A stretch of DNA of 64,000 bases from Streptococcus moroccensis (GCF_030812835.1 NZ_JAUSTM010000001.1:124001-188000), one strand, 5' to 3'. Positions 38,482 to 47,308 are shown, counted from the stretch's first letter. The notes: generated by a model from the sequence alone, not told the origin. Program-made: numbers and translations.

Positions 38482-38623
38482 TTTGTTCTAAAAATAAAAG
38501 CCGTCAGTAGCAAGCGTGTCTGTCCATTTCCTTAACCTCCTTGGAAAAGAAAGTGCCTAAGAACCGCATGGTTCTTGCAATTGTGAAGCCAACCAGACCA
38601 CTGCTGCTCAACTTCATGACTCT

Positions 38624-38677
38624 ATTATACACCATTGGTCAGTAAAGGTCAATACCTTTGTCTGACTTTTTTTGACC
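38624..38677 (-). promoter_or_regulatory. clpL promoter overlapped by two CtsR boxes
   Basis: TTGACC (38652-38647), 17 bases and TATAAT (38629-38624) on the minus strand. A CtsR-like repeat on the plus strand, GGTCAGTAAAGGTCAAT (38637-38653), covers the -35, and another, GGTCAAAAAAAGTCAGA (minus, 38677-38661), lies just upstream. Promoter occlusion by CtsR is expected. Confidence 0.82.
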
Positions 38678-38687
38678 TTTCTGCTTA

Positions 38688-38714
38688 AGAAAAAAGAGGC
38701 CCTCTTGCCTCTTG
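38688..38714 (-). terminator. Terminator of the 124-residue protein gene
   Basis: AGAGGC and GCCTCT arms on the minus strand with loop AAGAGG, followed by TTTTTTCTT. Confidence 0.75.
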
Positions 38715-38718
38715 ATAG

Positions 38719-39093
38719 TTACTCAATCACTAACCTGACCATGTCATCTTCTTCGACATTGTAGACGTGCTTGCCAATAATGGACCGCAGTTTTTGGACG
38801 TCTTCTAAATCAGGACTGGCAAATTCCAGAACATTTTTCTCAGGGTCTGACTTGTTTTCTTCCTCATAAAAATCGTTGATATGGCAGTAAAATTCATCCA
38901 AAAGGTCTTCCAGAGGGTATTGGGATATCAATTCACCACTTCCCTCACCCAGCTCAGGTTCCTGAACAAAGGATAGGGACGTTACATAAATCTGGTCCCC
39001 GTCCTGATCGCTGGTCTGATAGATGCCAGCTTCTACTTCTTGGTAATGGCTGGTTTGGTATTTCTCTGCTTGGTAGTTTTCAATCTGTTTCAT
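38719..39093 (-). CDS. Acidic protein of unknown function
   Basis: The 124 residues have no signal peptide, membrane segment or motif I can name. The protein is rich in Asp/Glu and Gln (LEDLLDEFYCHINDFYEEENKSDPEK) and looks soluble and cytosolic. RBS AAAGGAGTTTACC. The promoter is TTGTCT (39244-39239), 16 bases, TATAAT (39222-39217), giving a leader of about 115 bases. It is monocistronic and adjacent to clpL, but it has no CtsR box of its own. Confidence 0.7.
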   Translation of the reverse strand: MKQIENYQAEKYQTSHYQEVEAGIYQTSDQDGDQIYVTSLSFVQEPELGEGSGELISQYPLEDLLDEFYCHINDFYEEENKSDPEKNVLEFASPDLEDVQKLRSIIGKHVYNVEEDDMVRLVIE

Positions 39094-39265
39094 GGTAAAC
39101 TCCTTTTTCAGATATTGGGGGCTTTGGACATGTGTTGTAGCAACTGCAACAGTTCTCAGATGCTTTTAAAACAGTTGAACGGTCAGCACACTGGCCTCAT
39201 CAGTTTTATAGTTTTATTATACTCCTTTGACAGAGATAAGACAATGCGCTTCCTATTCTGACACT

Positions 39266-39296
39266 AGAAAAACCGCAAGAATTCTGCGGTTTTTAA
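39266..39296. terminator. Terminator of the Nramp-like gene
   Basis: AAAAACCGCA and TGCGGTTTTT form a 10-bp stem around AGAATTC. T tracts flank both sides; the gene served is the minus-strand one ending at 39335. Confidence 0.82.
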
Positions 39297-39334
39297 CAAT
39301 TGTAAAAGCTATGCTGTCTCGCTCAGGGCTTATC

Positions 39335-40597
39335 CTAAATCTTACCTGTCAACCAAACGAAGACAAAGAAGATGGCAAAGCCAAAAAGATAAACGAGACC
39401 TGCCCAGGACAGGTACTTGAGCCAGCCTTTGACTTGGTGGTTTTCATTGTTAACCAAGCTATAGTTAAGGTAGGCAAAGAACGGTGTCGTGATAAAAGAC
39501 CCGATCATGGCAAAACGCAACATGGTTGCGACGTTTCCAGCAAAGGCAAAGGCAATAAAGATTCCAAGGCCAGAGGTCAATGTCATCCAAATAGCAAGGG
39601 ACCTTGGAGAAGCATACGGTCTTCCCATGAGGATACGGAGGACTTCATTGTTGGCCCGCGAATATCCATCGATAACCGTGATGACCGTTCCAAACATACA
39701 GAGAAAGGCGATAAACGTAATCAAAGGTTTCGCCCAAGCTCCCAGTGCTGTCGCATACATTTGGACAAACTGCGCGATGTAGGCAGCAGAAGCTCCCTCA
39801 ACGGCTTCGCCATTTCCATACTGAATCAAGGCTCCTAGAGCTAGGAAAATAAAGGCCAGAACAGCCGTACCGATGTAGCCGACGTTAAAGTCAAAAAGGG
39901 CATCTTCTTCATTAAAATTCACTGTTTTGCGTTTCTCGACTGACCAGAGTGAGTTGATGGTTGAAATCTCAATCGGTGCTGGCATCCAGCCCATCAGGGA
40001 CACCAGAAAAGGCAAGGCAGTTAACTGCCACGGCGATGTGGCTACAAAATCAGGTGCATATTCGCGGTGTTGAAAGAGGGCAAAGACAACCGCCGCCACC
40101 GTTGTGATGGTCAAGGCTGTCATGATCCACTTGGACAAGCGGTCCAAAAAGCGGTAGCCACCAATCAGCAACATACCCCAAATGATAACAATCAAAATGG
40201 CGGTCCACTGCGCAGCATTTAAGCCAAAGGCGTTTGGAAAAATATTAGATACAATGGCTGCACAGATCATGCCGACCCCAGCAGTATTGACTACAGCAGA
40301 GAAAACATTGAGGGCGAAATAGACCAACAAATAAATCTTGCCTTTTTCGGCATAGCCTTCTATCAAGTTCTTCCCATTTTCAGCCGTGTACTGAGACCCA
40401 AAACGGAAAAAAGGGTACTTGAAGACATTGATCAGCAGGATGAGAATGGCTAACTGCCAACCGTAGATAGCTCCTGCCTGAGTTGAGGAGACGATATGAG
40501 ACCCACCGACTGCTGCTGAGGCCATGAGAATACCAGGGCCTAAAGCCTGAAACTTACTTTTCCAATTGGAGGTTGAGGGTTGTGATTGTGCTTCCAT
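39335..40597 (-). CDS. Divergent Nramp-family transporter lacking DPGN
   Basis: The 420 residues have about eleven hydrophobic segments and open like Nramp carriers (ALGPGILMASAAVGGSHIVS). At the metal-binding DPGN of transmembrane 1 the protein has GGSH (31-34), and the transmembrane 6 MPH motif reads MPAP (205-208). Classical Mn2+/Fe2+ transport is therefore doubtful; Nramp-related Mg2+ carriers and other LeuT-fold transporters also lack DPGN. The AAGGAG site is 14 bases from the ATG, rather far. A palindrome next to the promoter suggests specific regulation. Substrate unknown. Confidence 0.8.
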   Translation of the reverse strand: MEAQSQPSTSNWKSKFQALGPGILMASAAVGGSHIVSSTQAGAIYGWQLAILILLINVFKYPFFRFGSQYTAENGKNLIEGYAEKGKIYLLVYFALNVFSAVVNTAGVGMICAAIVSNIFPNAFGLNAAQWTAILIVIIWGMLLIGGYRFLDRLSKWIMTALTITTVAAVVFALFQHREYAPDFVATSPWQLTALPFLVSLMGWMPAPIEISTINSLWSVEKRKTVNFNEEDALFDFNVGYIGTAVLAFIFLALGALIQYGNGEAVEGASAAYIAQFVQMYATALGAWAKPLITFIAFLCMFGTVITVIDGYSRANNEVLRILMGRPYASPRSLAIWMTLTSGLGIFIAFAFAGNVATMLRFAMIGSFITTPFFAYLNYSLVNNENHQVKGWLKYLSWAGLVYLFGFAIFFVFVWLTGKI

Positions 40598-40617
40598 GAA
40601 ATAATTTAAACTCCTTA

Positions 40618-40676
40618 AATTTTCAGATTTTTCTGAATTCGAAGAATATTATACAACTCCCTGAAGAAGAATGCAA
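40618..40676 (-). promoter_or_regulatory. Promoter and palindrome of the Nramp-like gene
   Basis: TTGCAT (40676-40671), 17 bases and TATAAT (40653-40648) on the minus strand. Just downstream, AATTCAGA-AAAA-TCTGAAAATT (about 40618-40638) is an inverted repeat over the expected transcript start, a candidate operator. Confidence 0.6.
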
Positions 40677-40762
40677 TAGATTTTACTTTATTTTTTGTAT
40701 TTTCATTGTTTTTTCATGAAATTGCCGATACTTTCCATGCCTAAATAGGCCCGTTTGCAAGA

Positions 40763-40800
40763 AAAAACAACCGCTATCGCTAAGCGATTGCAGTTGTTGA
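40763..40800 (-). terminator. Terminator of the aldo/keto reductase gene
   Basis: Minus-strand AACAACTGCAATCGC and GCGATAGCGGTTGTT form a 15-bp stem with two mismatches/wobbles, followed by TTTTCTTG. Confidence 0.88.
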
Positions 40801-40815
40801 TTAATCGTTTGATGA

Positions 40816-41745
40816 TTATGGAAGGAATTTCCCAGAAGCGAGGTAAAGCTCATACCAATCATGGTGAGACAGGGTCACCTTACTAGCGTCCGCAGCTTCC
40901 TTGATGTGTTTAGGATTCATACTACCGATGATGACTTGCATTTTAGCAGGGTGGCGTAAAATCCAGGCTAGGGCTATAGCTGCCTTGGTCACACCCTCGC
41001 GCTTGGCAAATTTGTCCAAGGCTTCATTCAGTTCAGGAAAATCAGGGTTATCCACAAAAGTCCCTTGGAAGAAGCCATGTTGCAATGGCGACCAAGCCTG
41101 AATCGTAATATCGTGCAAGCGGCAATAGTCTAGGGTAGAGCCATCACGATTAATAGAACGCTCTGTTTGTAGGTTGTTCATATAAAGCCCTTGGTCAATC
41201 AACTGAGATTGCTCGATAGACAGTTGCAATTGGTTAAAGATCAACGGTTGCTTGACATGTTTCTTCAAGAGTTCTAGCTGGTACGGCATCACATTGCTGA
41301 CACCGAAATGACGAACTTTTCCAGATTGCTCCAACTCGTCAAAAGCAGCTGCTACTTCTTCTGGTTCAAAAATCAAGTCAGGACGATGAAGCAAAAGGGA
41401 ATCAAGGTAATCCGTTTGGAGGCGTTCTAAGCTTTCCTCGACACTAGTCAAGATATTTTCCTTGGTCCAGTCAAACTCATTGCGTTCAAAGCGTAGACCA
41501 CATTTAGACTGTAAGAAGATATCCTCACGTTTCAGACCAGTCAGCTTAAAGGCTTCTCCGAAACGACGCTCTGCCGCCCCATCTTCCCCGTAACAGGTCG
41601 CATGGTCAAAGAAGGTAATGCCAGCGTCAAAGGCCGCCTTAATCACCTCAGCCGCCGCCTCATTAGAGAGATCGGTCATCCGCATACAGCCCTGCACCAA
41701 GGCCGATACCTTTTCAGGACCGTTGACAATCGACAAGGTTTTCAT
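40816..41745 (-). CDS. Aldo/keto reductase family oxidoreductase
   Basis: This 309-residue TIM-barrel protein has FDHATCYGEDGAAERRFGEAF (catalytic Asp and Tyr), QSKCGLR (catalytic Lys), SLLLHRPD (catalytic His) and IIGSMNPKHIKEA for the NADPH phosphate. It is closest to the YdhF-type group. It probably reduces aldehydes or ketones with NADPH; the substrate is unknown. RBS AAAGGAGAACAATC. It is monocistronic. Confidence 0.9.
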   Translation of the reverse strand: MKTLSIVNGPEKVSALVQGCMRMTDLSNEAAAEVIKAAFDAGITFFDHATCYGEDGAAERRFGEAFKLTGLKREDIFLQSKCGLRFERNEFDWTKENILTSVEESLERLQTDYLDSLLLHRPDLIFEPEEVAAAFDELEQSGKVRHFGVSNVMPYQLELLKKHVKQPLIFNQLQLSIEQSQLIDQGLYMNNLQTERSINRDGSTLDYCRLHDITIQAWSPLQHGFFQGTFVDNPDFPELNEALDKFAKREGVTKAAIALAWILRHPAKMQVIIGSMNPKHIKEAADASKVTLSHHDWYELYLASGKFLP

Positions 41746-41876
41746 GATTGTTCTCCTTTATTCTTTGATATCACACTGCCATTATAGCACATGTCCTCAT
41801 AGGATGCTGATTTTTGATAGCGGATACAACTATGTTTTTTCCACAGCGCTGCGGAAAGCAATTGAACCCACTACAA

Positions 41877-41905
41877 AAAAGCACCACCTCTCGGCGGTAC
41901 CTTAC
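41877..41905 (-). terminator. Terminator of tmcAL
   Basis: Minus-strand GTACCGCC and GGTGGTGC (with G-T pairs) around GAGA, followed by TTTTTTG, 5 bases past the stop. Confidence 0.8.
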
Positions 41906-41908
41906 TCA

Positions 41909-43003
41909 CTAACTCTCTAGTTGCCTCACCGGCACGCGCCCAAAGGTCTGCTCCTTGATAGCGGGGTGGCCCAGTTGGTAGACCTGATCGGCCTGCTGGG
42001 TCAGGCTGTCCCAGGGTTCCTTGCCAATCTTGGAGATGAGCTGGGCTTGCCCCTTGATACGGGCCAGGTGGGCCTGCCCTCTCTCCGTAAAGCCCAGCAC
42101 ATGGATTCCCTCAGGCAGACTTGTCTCTCTGGCATTGACCAGGATGTAGGTCAGGACTCTCCGCACACGGGCCTTGGTATAGCGCTTGGTCGCCACCATG
42201 TCCACCAGCTCGTCCACCGTGTTGCTCTTAGCAATAGCAGAGCGGATCCGAACAGCCAGCTCCTCATTGACCTGATAGATCGTTGTCAAGTCGAGGTTAG
42301 TCAGAATCTGGTAGCGAAGCAGGTCAAAGTAGTTGTCCCAGCTGACCGGACTCTCTGACAAAAAGAGCTCCGCATCAGGCATAGCCGACTGAAGGAAAGC
42401 CTCATCCGCAGCGTGCTTGCGAATGGCTGTCGCTGACGCAATAGCTACCTTCTCCTCAGAATGAAAGCCTGCGCCAATGCGCGGGATGGGCTGGAGTCGA
42501 ATCTCTTCCCCCGCGCAAGCCTTGGCGTAGGCTAACCCCAGAATGTGGTTGGGGGTCTCTCCTGAAAAGGCAATCCCCGTAAACTCCTCCCACATGCGCT
42601 GGGTCTTCTGAGGATAGGACAGGGAATCTGGGAGCGTCAGTAGAAACTGGCTCATCTGCTCTGCTTTTTCCCCATAAACGTCCGCTAACTGCTGGTAATC
42701 CAGCATCTCCTCCGTTCCGAAGCTGAGGGTGTCGATGCCCAGCCTCTCCAAAATGGCCACCGCACCGTTCGCGAAATAGTCCGCCGCCTGCACCGAGACC
42801 AGAAAGGGAAGCTCCACCACCAGGTCAGCTCCGTGCGCCAAGGCCATCTGGGCCCGGGTCCACTTGTCGATGATGGCAGGCTCCCCCCGCTGGACAAAGT
42901 TGCCACTCATGGCCACAATCTTGAGCCCATCAGTCTGAGCCAGCAAGTGCTTGTGCCCATGGTGAAAGGGATTAAACTCCGCAATAATACCCGTGATGGT
43001 CAT
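41909..43003 (-). CDS. tmcAL: tRNA(Met) cytidine acetate ligase (TmcAL) family
   Basis: The 364 residues begin with a nucleotidyltransferase fold containing the HIGH-type motif [12 protein letters not shown] and match B. subtilis YlbM/TmcAL, which uses acetate and ATP to form N4-acetylcytidine at C34 of elongator tRNA(Met). The ATG at 43001-43003 follows AAAGGAACCACAC. In other streptococci it ends the yqeG-to-rsfS cluster next to a methyltransferase gene; here about 3 kb of accessory DNA separates it from that gene. Confidence 0.9.
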   Translation of the reverse strand: MTITGIIAEFNPFHHGHKHLLAQTDGLKIVAMSGNFVQRGEPAIIDKWTRAQMALAHGADLVVELPFLVSVQAADYFANGAVAILERLGIDTLSFGTEEMLDYQQLADVYGEKAEQMSQFLLTLPDSLSYPQKTQRMWEEFTGIAFSGETPNHILGLAYAKACAGEEIRLQPIPRIGAGFHSEEKVAIASATAIRKHAADEAFLQSAMPDAELFLSESPVSWDNYFDLLRYQILTNLDLTTIYQVNEELAVRIRSAIAKSNTVDELVDMVATKRYTKARVRRVLTYILVNARETSLPEGIHVLGFTERGQAHLARIKGQAQLISKIGKEPWDSLTQQADQVYQLGHPAIKEQTFGRVPVRQLES

Positions 43004-43041
43004 GTGTGGTTCCTTTCTGTGATTAATTAAGTGACTATACA

Positions 43042-44982
43042 TTATAAAACAGCAAATTCTTTTTCTGCAATTTCTACAGCTTCAAGAATATCATACTCAG
43101 TCACTTTAGTTCGTTCAGCAATAATTCTTTCAATTTCTTTTTCGATTACTTTTTCTCTTGTATAAGTTCTATTATTTTTTGATTGATTCTTCTGGAACAT
43201 ATCTTTTAATTTTTCGTTAAGTTTTTTATCAAAAACACTGTCTTGAATCAATTCAAATTCTTCATCAGTGATACTCATAGACATCACAACATCTATGAAT
43301 TCTTCTTTTAAAATAGCGAACATTTCAACCCTGTCATCCTCAAAAAAGTTGTCTAAAATTGATTTCGATCCAATGGTGGCTAATGTTCCGCCAGCAACTG
43401 CACCAACTATTGTTCCGACAGGACCAAATGTTGCTCCTGCAATAGCACCACCTGCTATCCCACCTGCTATGCCACCACCCGCAATTAAAGTGTTTTTTAA
43501 TAACTGTTGACTTGAAATCCTTCCACGCAGTGCATCAAATAAATCAGGGCCAATTACAATTCCAAACGAGATGATTCCAGCAAATCTTTGAGCTACTAAA
43601 TTTGCTGCTACTTTTTTACCAGTAATATTCGCAATATAGACAGTCGCAATTTTTCCTATTTGTTGTGATGTAGCATAAATAATTGTGCCAACTGTCATTG
43701 TCTTCAAACCTGCCCTGATTGCTAAAGTAGCAGCTTCCTTCGTTGTACTACCCGACCATTTCGCTCCTGCAAAAACTATTACAAAACTAATTCCTGCAGC
43801 GGGTAGAGATTGTATAGCTCCATCAAGCGCATCATACTTTAATGAAGTAACATTACCGCCCTTTGCAATTAATTTAGCTTCATTGTATGTAACATTACCT
43901 TTTCTAATTATTTTATATGCATCTTCTGGATTATGGTGTCCCGGAACCTTACCATCTCTAATTTTTTCCTTCATAATCTGAATGGATTCATTGTATTGTT
44001 CTTTAGGAACCTCTAATTGCATATTCGGGTATCGATATGTTCCTCCCTTTTCTTTAGGCTCAAATGCAGAATTAACTGTACTTCGAGCTTTAGAATGATA
44101 TTTCGTTTGAATTTTTTGAATTCCAACTATCCTATCAGCACCATTTTTCTGATTATTTTGACCAATTTGTTGAACGTCCTTAAAAGGATATTTAATCTTA
44201 TCATTGATATCATTACTATATTCTGCTGCATATCCATGCGCCATTCTTGCATTTGCAATAGGATTAAATTGAATATCCCTTAAATGTTGTCCCAAGTTCA
44301 AGTTCATTCCTACAATACTACCGAAATTAACCCCATCTTCAAAAGGCGTAATTTTAAATTGTTTATGGAAAGTTTGATTAACCTTTTTTTCAATATAATG
44401 TCCATACAAATCCGCTGTATAGCCAGTATTTATTAGATCATTTAAATTTACCATTAAATTTATTTGCTGACTATTTTTAAACTGAAACGGAATCTTTTCT
44501 ATACGATGTGGATAATAAAAATTAATCTCAGATTGGCTAATATCAATTCGCCATAAACCATCAAAAGGAAAATATTTGGAAATAGATATATGTCTATTGT
44601 TTTTATCTTTATTCTGGGTATCAATTTGTTCTTTATAATAAATTCCATTTTGAGTTAAAAGTAGACCATATTCTAAAAACTCTTCTTCAATTTTACTTCT
44701 CACAGGACTATATCCAAAAAACTCTAGTTCATCATCACCATAAGTCTTAATAAAATCTTTCTCTCCCTCCACAAACCATTTAGCTCTACCATAAGGTATT
44801 TTTGAACCTGAATAATCAAATGAATTGGCTAATTGATTCAAAATATCACGTATTTTATCCTGATTATAATCATGTAATTCTTTATTATTCATATACCACT
44901 TAAAAAATCTGATTCTATGGATTATATTACCAAAATACAAAACACTTACTATAATTAAAATAGCAATTATCAATTTAAACAT
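43042..44982 (-). CDS. Membrane protein with glycine-zipper region and nuclease-like motif; function unknown
   Basis: I do not recognise a characterised family. The 646 residues have one N-terminal membrane segment (2-20), a conserved-looking middle (about 240-390) with [20 protein letters not shown], whose D283...Q292-x-K294 resembles the D-(E/Q)xK core of PD-(D/E)XK nucleases, then several hydrophobic stretches (395-412, 425-445, 465-485). A long glycine zipper follows (500-545, [20 protein letters not shown]) and an acidic/basic coiled tail. Base composition is visibly more AT-rich than in both neighbouring genes. RBS AGGAGAAAAAG. It sits inside a conserved housekeeping cluster, so it was probably acquired. 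A toxin or defence role is conjecture. Confidence 0.8.
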   Translation of the reverse strand: MFKLIIAILIIVSVLYFGNIIHRIRFFKWYMNNKELHDYNQDKIRDILNQLANSFDYSGSKIPYGRAKWFVEGEKDFIKTYGDDELEFFGYSPVRSKIEEEFLEYGLLLTQNGIYYKEQIDTQNKDKNNRHISISKYFPFDGLWRIDISQSEINFYYPHRIEKIPFQFKNSQQINLMVNLNDLINTGYTADLYGHYIEKKVNQTFHKQFKITPFEDGVNFGSIVGMNLNLGQHLRDIQFNPIANARMAHGYAAEYSNDINDKIKYPFKDVQQIGQNNQKNGADRIVGIQKIQTKYHSKARSTVNSAFEPKEKGGTYRYPNMQLEVPKEQYNESIQIMKEKIRDGKVPGHHNPEDAYKIIRKGNVTYNEAKLIAKGGNVTSLKYDALDGAIQSLPAAGISFVIVFAGAKWSGSTTKEAATLAIRAGLKTMTVGTIIYATSQQIGKIATVYIANITGKKVAANLVAQRFAGIISFGIVIGPDLFDALRGRISSQQLLKNTLIAGGGIAGGIAGGAIAGATFGPVGTIVGAVAGGTLATIGSKSILDNFFEDDRVEMFAILKEEFIDVVMSMSITDEEFELIQDSVFDKKLNEKLKDMFQKNQSKNNRTYTREKVIEKEIERIIAERTKVTEYDILEAVEIAEKEFAVL

Positions 44983-45008
44983 CTTTTTCTCCTGATATAT
45001 TATTTTTA

Positions 45009-45037
45009 ATTATACCACAAAAAGGGGCTGGGCAAAA
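45009..45037 (-). promoter_or_regulatory. Promoter of the 646-residue protein gene
   Basis: Extended -10 TGGTATAAT (TATAAT 45014-45009) with TTTTGC 17 bases upstream, which lies inside the end of the adjacent inverted-repeat element. Confidence 0.55.
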
Positions 45038-45153
45038 AGTCTCAGAAATAGTAAATGGCTTAGAATAACGTCATAAAAAACGTTGATTCTAAGCCATTTT
45101 GTGTTCTTCAATTTTTACCAAAAAGAGTAAATTCTGAGTTTTTGCCCAGCCTC
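45024..45153. repeat. Nested inverted-repeat element (MITE-like)
   Basis: The outer arms GGGGCTGGGCAAAAAG (45024) and TTTTTGCCCAGCCTC (45139-45153) match over about 25 bases with the CTCAGAA and TTCTGAG extensions. An inner 14-bp perfect stem, AAATGGCTTAGAAT (45053-45066) with ATTCTAAGCCATTT (45086-45099), continues to AACGT/ACGTT. The whole 130-base unit could fold into one long hairpin. The CTGGGCAAAAACTC type of end is reminiscent of dispersed streptococcal intergenic repeats, but copy number cannot be checked here. Confidence 0.7.
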
Positions 45154-45243
45154 TTTTCCACGAGCTCCAAAAAAAACCATCGGAACGATACACCGATTAT
45201 CGGAACAATACTTTGCCATTAACGGAAGGATAGGAGGCCTAGC

Positions 45244-45275
45244 AAAAAAACTCAGCACGTTTTATCGTACTGAGC
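45244..45275 (-). terminator. Terminator of the toxin-antitoxin operon
   Basis: CTCAGTACG and CGTGCTGAG (minus strand) with loop ATAAAA, followed by TTTTTTTGC. Confidence 0.88.
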
Positions 45276-45312
45276 TCTGATAACTGATTAGTTCCTGGAG
45301 AGTTTACTCACT

Positions 45313-45567
45313 TTAATAGTGGTCCTTAAAGGAGAGAAAAGCAATGCGATCTTCATCCACCATGTATATGATACGGTTTTCCGCATCAATGCGTCGTGAC
45401 CAAGCCCCCTGAAACTGGTATTTGAGCGGTTCCGGTTTGCCAATTCCCTTAAAGGGATCACGCTGGATATCTTTAATAATGTTGTTGATCCGTTTCAAAG
45501 TCTTTTTATCCTGACTTTGCCAGTAGGTGTAATCCTGCCAAGCAGCATTTGTAAAGGTCAGTAGCAT
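45313..45567 (-). CDS. yoeB: Txe/YoeB-family mRNA interferase toxin
   Basis: At 84 residues it has the same length as E. coli YoeB and the same catalytic residues in register: E46, R65, H83 and Y84 (ending KDHY), with WSRRI and KPEPLKY. YoeB cleaves mRNA in the ribosomal A site. It follows the antitoxin gene by 3 bases. All catalytic residues are intact, so it is likely active. Confidence 0.93.
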   Translation of the reverse strand: MLLTFTNAAWQDYTYWQSQDKKTLKRINNIIKDIQRDPFKGIGKPEPLKYQFQGAWSRRIDAENRIIYMVDEDRIAFLSFKDHY

Positions 45568-45570
45568 GGG

Positions 45571-45825
45571 TTAGTCCTCAATGGTGCGTACTTGCGTCAG
45601 CCCTTGTTTGACGTCTTGCATACCGCGTAAAACCTTATCAGATAGCTCCTTATTTTGTGCGATTCTAAGGGTTTCTTGCAAACTATCCCACTCACTTTTT
45701 GAAACCACCACAATATCTTCATCAGGATTTTTATTGACGACAACCAAAGGTTCAAACTCATCATTGACCTTTTTCATATAATCCTTGAGATGATTGCGAA
45801 AAGTTGAATAACCGACTGCTTCCAT
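45571..45825 (-). CDS. yefM: YefM/Phd-family antitoxin
   Basis: The 84 residues match YefM (EAVGYSTFRNHLKDYMKKVNDE, VVVSKSEWDSLQETLRI) with an N-terminal DNA-binding part and a C-terminal toxin-neutralising tail. The ATG at 45823-45825 follows GTGAGG at 7 bases; an ATG two codons upstream is too near that site. It represses its own operon with the toxin bound. Confidence 0.93.
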   Translation of the reverse strand: MEAVGYSTFRNHLKDYMKKVNDEFEPLVVVNKNPDEDIVVVSKSEWDSLQETLRIAQNKELSDKVLRGMQDVKQGLTQVRTIED

Positions 45826-45855
45826 CACCATACCTCACTTTACCTCATTTCCTTA

Positions 45856-45895
45856 AGTATAGCAAAAGACAAGAAATTGTCAAGAACTTGTACAA
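45856..45895 (-). promoter_or_regulatory. yefM-yoeB promoter with TGTACA operator
   Basis: TTGACA (45883-45878), 16 bases and TATACT (45861-45856). TTGTACAA (45888-45895) lies just upstream of the -35; TGTACA is the core of known YefM operators. Confidence 0.78.
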
Positions 45896-45992
45896 CTACT
45901 TATCCTTCAACTCCTTATTCGTAAAATGATCTCCACAATGGTTAAATCCTCGAAACGATTCTATATTTTTAAGAATTAGTATTCGCGTTTAC

Positions 45993-46020
45993 AAAAAAGC
46001 CCACTCGCTTGAGTGGGGCT
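45993..46020 (-). terminator. Terminator of the methyltransferase gene
   Basis: AGCCCCACTC and GAGTGGGCT (minus strand) with loop AAGC, followed by TTTTTG, about 25 bases past the stop. Confidence 0.88.
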
Positions 46021-46043
46021 AAGGTCTGATTTATCACTTTTTT

Positions 46044-46781
46044 TTACTTCCTCGCCACAAAGAACCATCTGGCACTCTTGTCAGTCGGCGCTTTGTCTTC
46101 AAAGTCGGCATAGACTTTGACATCGGTGAAGCCTGCCTGCTCCAAGAGGATATCGTAGGTCAGAAGTTCGTAGGTGCGCTCTTCATGGATTTCGTCATAG
46201 CGGGTGAAGCGTCCGTCCTCATCCTGGATGAAGAAGGTCAGCTCGTGGACGATTGAGTGTGGTGCCTCATCCTCATAGGTGTCCCAGACCATAGCGAAGT
46301 CCTCCGCATTCTCGTGGTGCGAGTAGCCCGGAAAAACCTCATCGGTCTGATAGGTTGAGTGGACATCAAAGATAAAGGTCCCGCCGTCATTGAGATGCTT
46401 GTAAACCTCCGTAAAAGTATCCCCCATCTCGACCTCATCGGCCAAGTAGCACAGGCTATCCGAATAGCTGGTCACCAGGTCAAACTGCCCGATACCAGAC
46501 AGGTCCATCATGTTGGCTGCCACAAAGTCGATCTTGACTCCAGCCTCCTGGGCCCGTTTTTCGGCGACCTTAAGCATCTCCTCACTCAAGTCAAGACCAG
46601 TCACCTCAAAGCCGGCTTGGGCAAAGCGCAGGGACTGGATCCCAGTCCCACAGGCCAGCTCCAAAAGTTTGGTCTTGCCTTTTGAAAAATGGCGGAGCGA
46701 AAAGTCGGTCCAAAGATCATAAAGCGAGTCGTCCATGATCGCATCATAGACACGCGCAAAGGTTTCATAGTTTTTAGTCAT
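46044..46781 (-). CDS. Class I SAM-dependent methyltransferase
   Basis: The 245 residues contain LLELACGTGIQSLRFA (motif I) and VTGLDLSEEML, followed by FDLVTSYSDSLCYL, typical of small-molecule or tRNA/rRNA methyltransferases next to rsfS in streptococci; the substrate is unknown. The ATG at 46779-46781 follows TTGGAG. A terminator after rsfS and a long hairpin (AGCGGTAA/TTACCGCT, 46815-46868) lie upstream, so it may be partly uncoupled from the cluster. Confidence 0.88.
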   Translation of the reverse strand: MTKNYETFARVYDAIMDDSLYDLWTDFSLRHFSKGKTKLLELACGTGIQSLRFAQAGFEVTGLDLSEEMLKVAEKRAQEAGVKIDFVAANMMDLSGIGQFDLVTSYSDSLCYLADEVEMGDTFTEVYKHLNDGGTFIFDVHSTYQTDEVFPGYSHHENAEDFAMVWDTYEDEAPHSIVHELTFFIQDEDGRFTRYDEIHEERTYELLTYDILLEQAGFTDVKVYADFEDKAPTDKSARWFFVARK

Positions 46782-46905
46782 GAGAATCTCCAAGTCTAAT
46801 GGTTAATCGTTGCAAGCGGTAAAGGCTCTGCCGTCATCCTGAAAACTGAAAACGAGACGGTTACCGCTCAATCTTGCTTCGGTGGCAGATACGCTCTGCA
46901 CCGCT

Positions 46906-46932
46906 CTTAAAAACCTTGCCCAAGGGCAAGGT
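46906..46932 (-). terminator. Terminator after rsfS
   Basis: AACCTTGCCC and GGGCAAGGTT form a perfect stem, followed on the minus strand by TTTTTAAG. Confidence 0.82.
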
Positions 46933-46940
46933 TGTCTTCA

Positions 46941-47294
46941 TTACGCTAAAAATCCAGCAGTTTCCATGCTGTCGGCTTGGTGCCAGAGTTTTTCAAAGTT
47001 GTAGTGGGCGCGCATCTCTTCAGAGAAGATATGAACCACTACACTGCCAAGGTCAAGCAGGACCCAGCCACTGTTGGCATCGCCCTCGACACGGCTGGCG
47101 TCACCGCCAGCTGCCTTGACTTGCTCGCGAATATGGTCAATAATAGCATCTAGTTGACGGCTGTTCATGGCGCTCGCAATGACAAAATAGTCCGTCAAAC
47201 TGGTTAATTCGGCGACAGACAAGACCAAGATATCCTCGGCCCGCTTGTCGTCGGCTGCCTTGACAACCAAGGCTAATAACTCTTTTTCGTTCAT
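46941..47294 (-). CDS. rsfS: Ribosome silencing factor
   Basis: The 117 residues match RsfS/Iojap ([44 protein letters not shown]). RsfS binds L14 on the 50S subunit and blocks joining to 30S under starvation. It starts 14 bases after yqeK. In many streptococci an isochorismatase-like gene lies between them; it is absent here. Confidence 0.95.
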   Translation of the reverse strand: MNEKELLALVVKAADDKRAEDILVLSVAELTSLTDYFVIASAMNSRQLDAIIDHIREQVKAAGGDASRVEGDANSGWVLLDLGSVVVHIFSEEMRAHYNFEKLWHQADSMETAGFLA

Positions 47295-47308
47295 GTGTTT
47301 TCCTTTTA

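Noticed and set aside
43003-43042. Longer tmcAL start ([13 protein letters not shown]) overlapping the upstream stop codon
   Set aside because: The extra 13 residues are not part of the family N-terminus, and the ATG at 43003 has a proper ribosome site.
45170-45240. ATCGGAAC repeats as a short CRISPR-like or operator array
   Set aside because: Only two imperfect copies with unequal spacing; no array structure.
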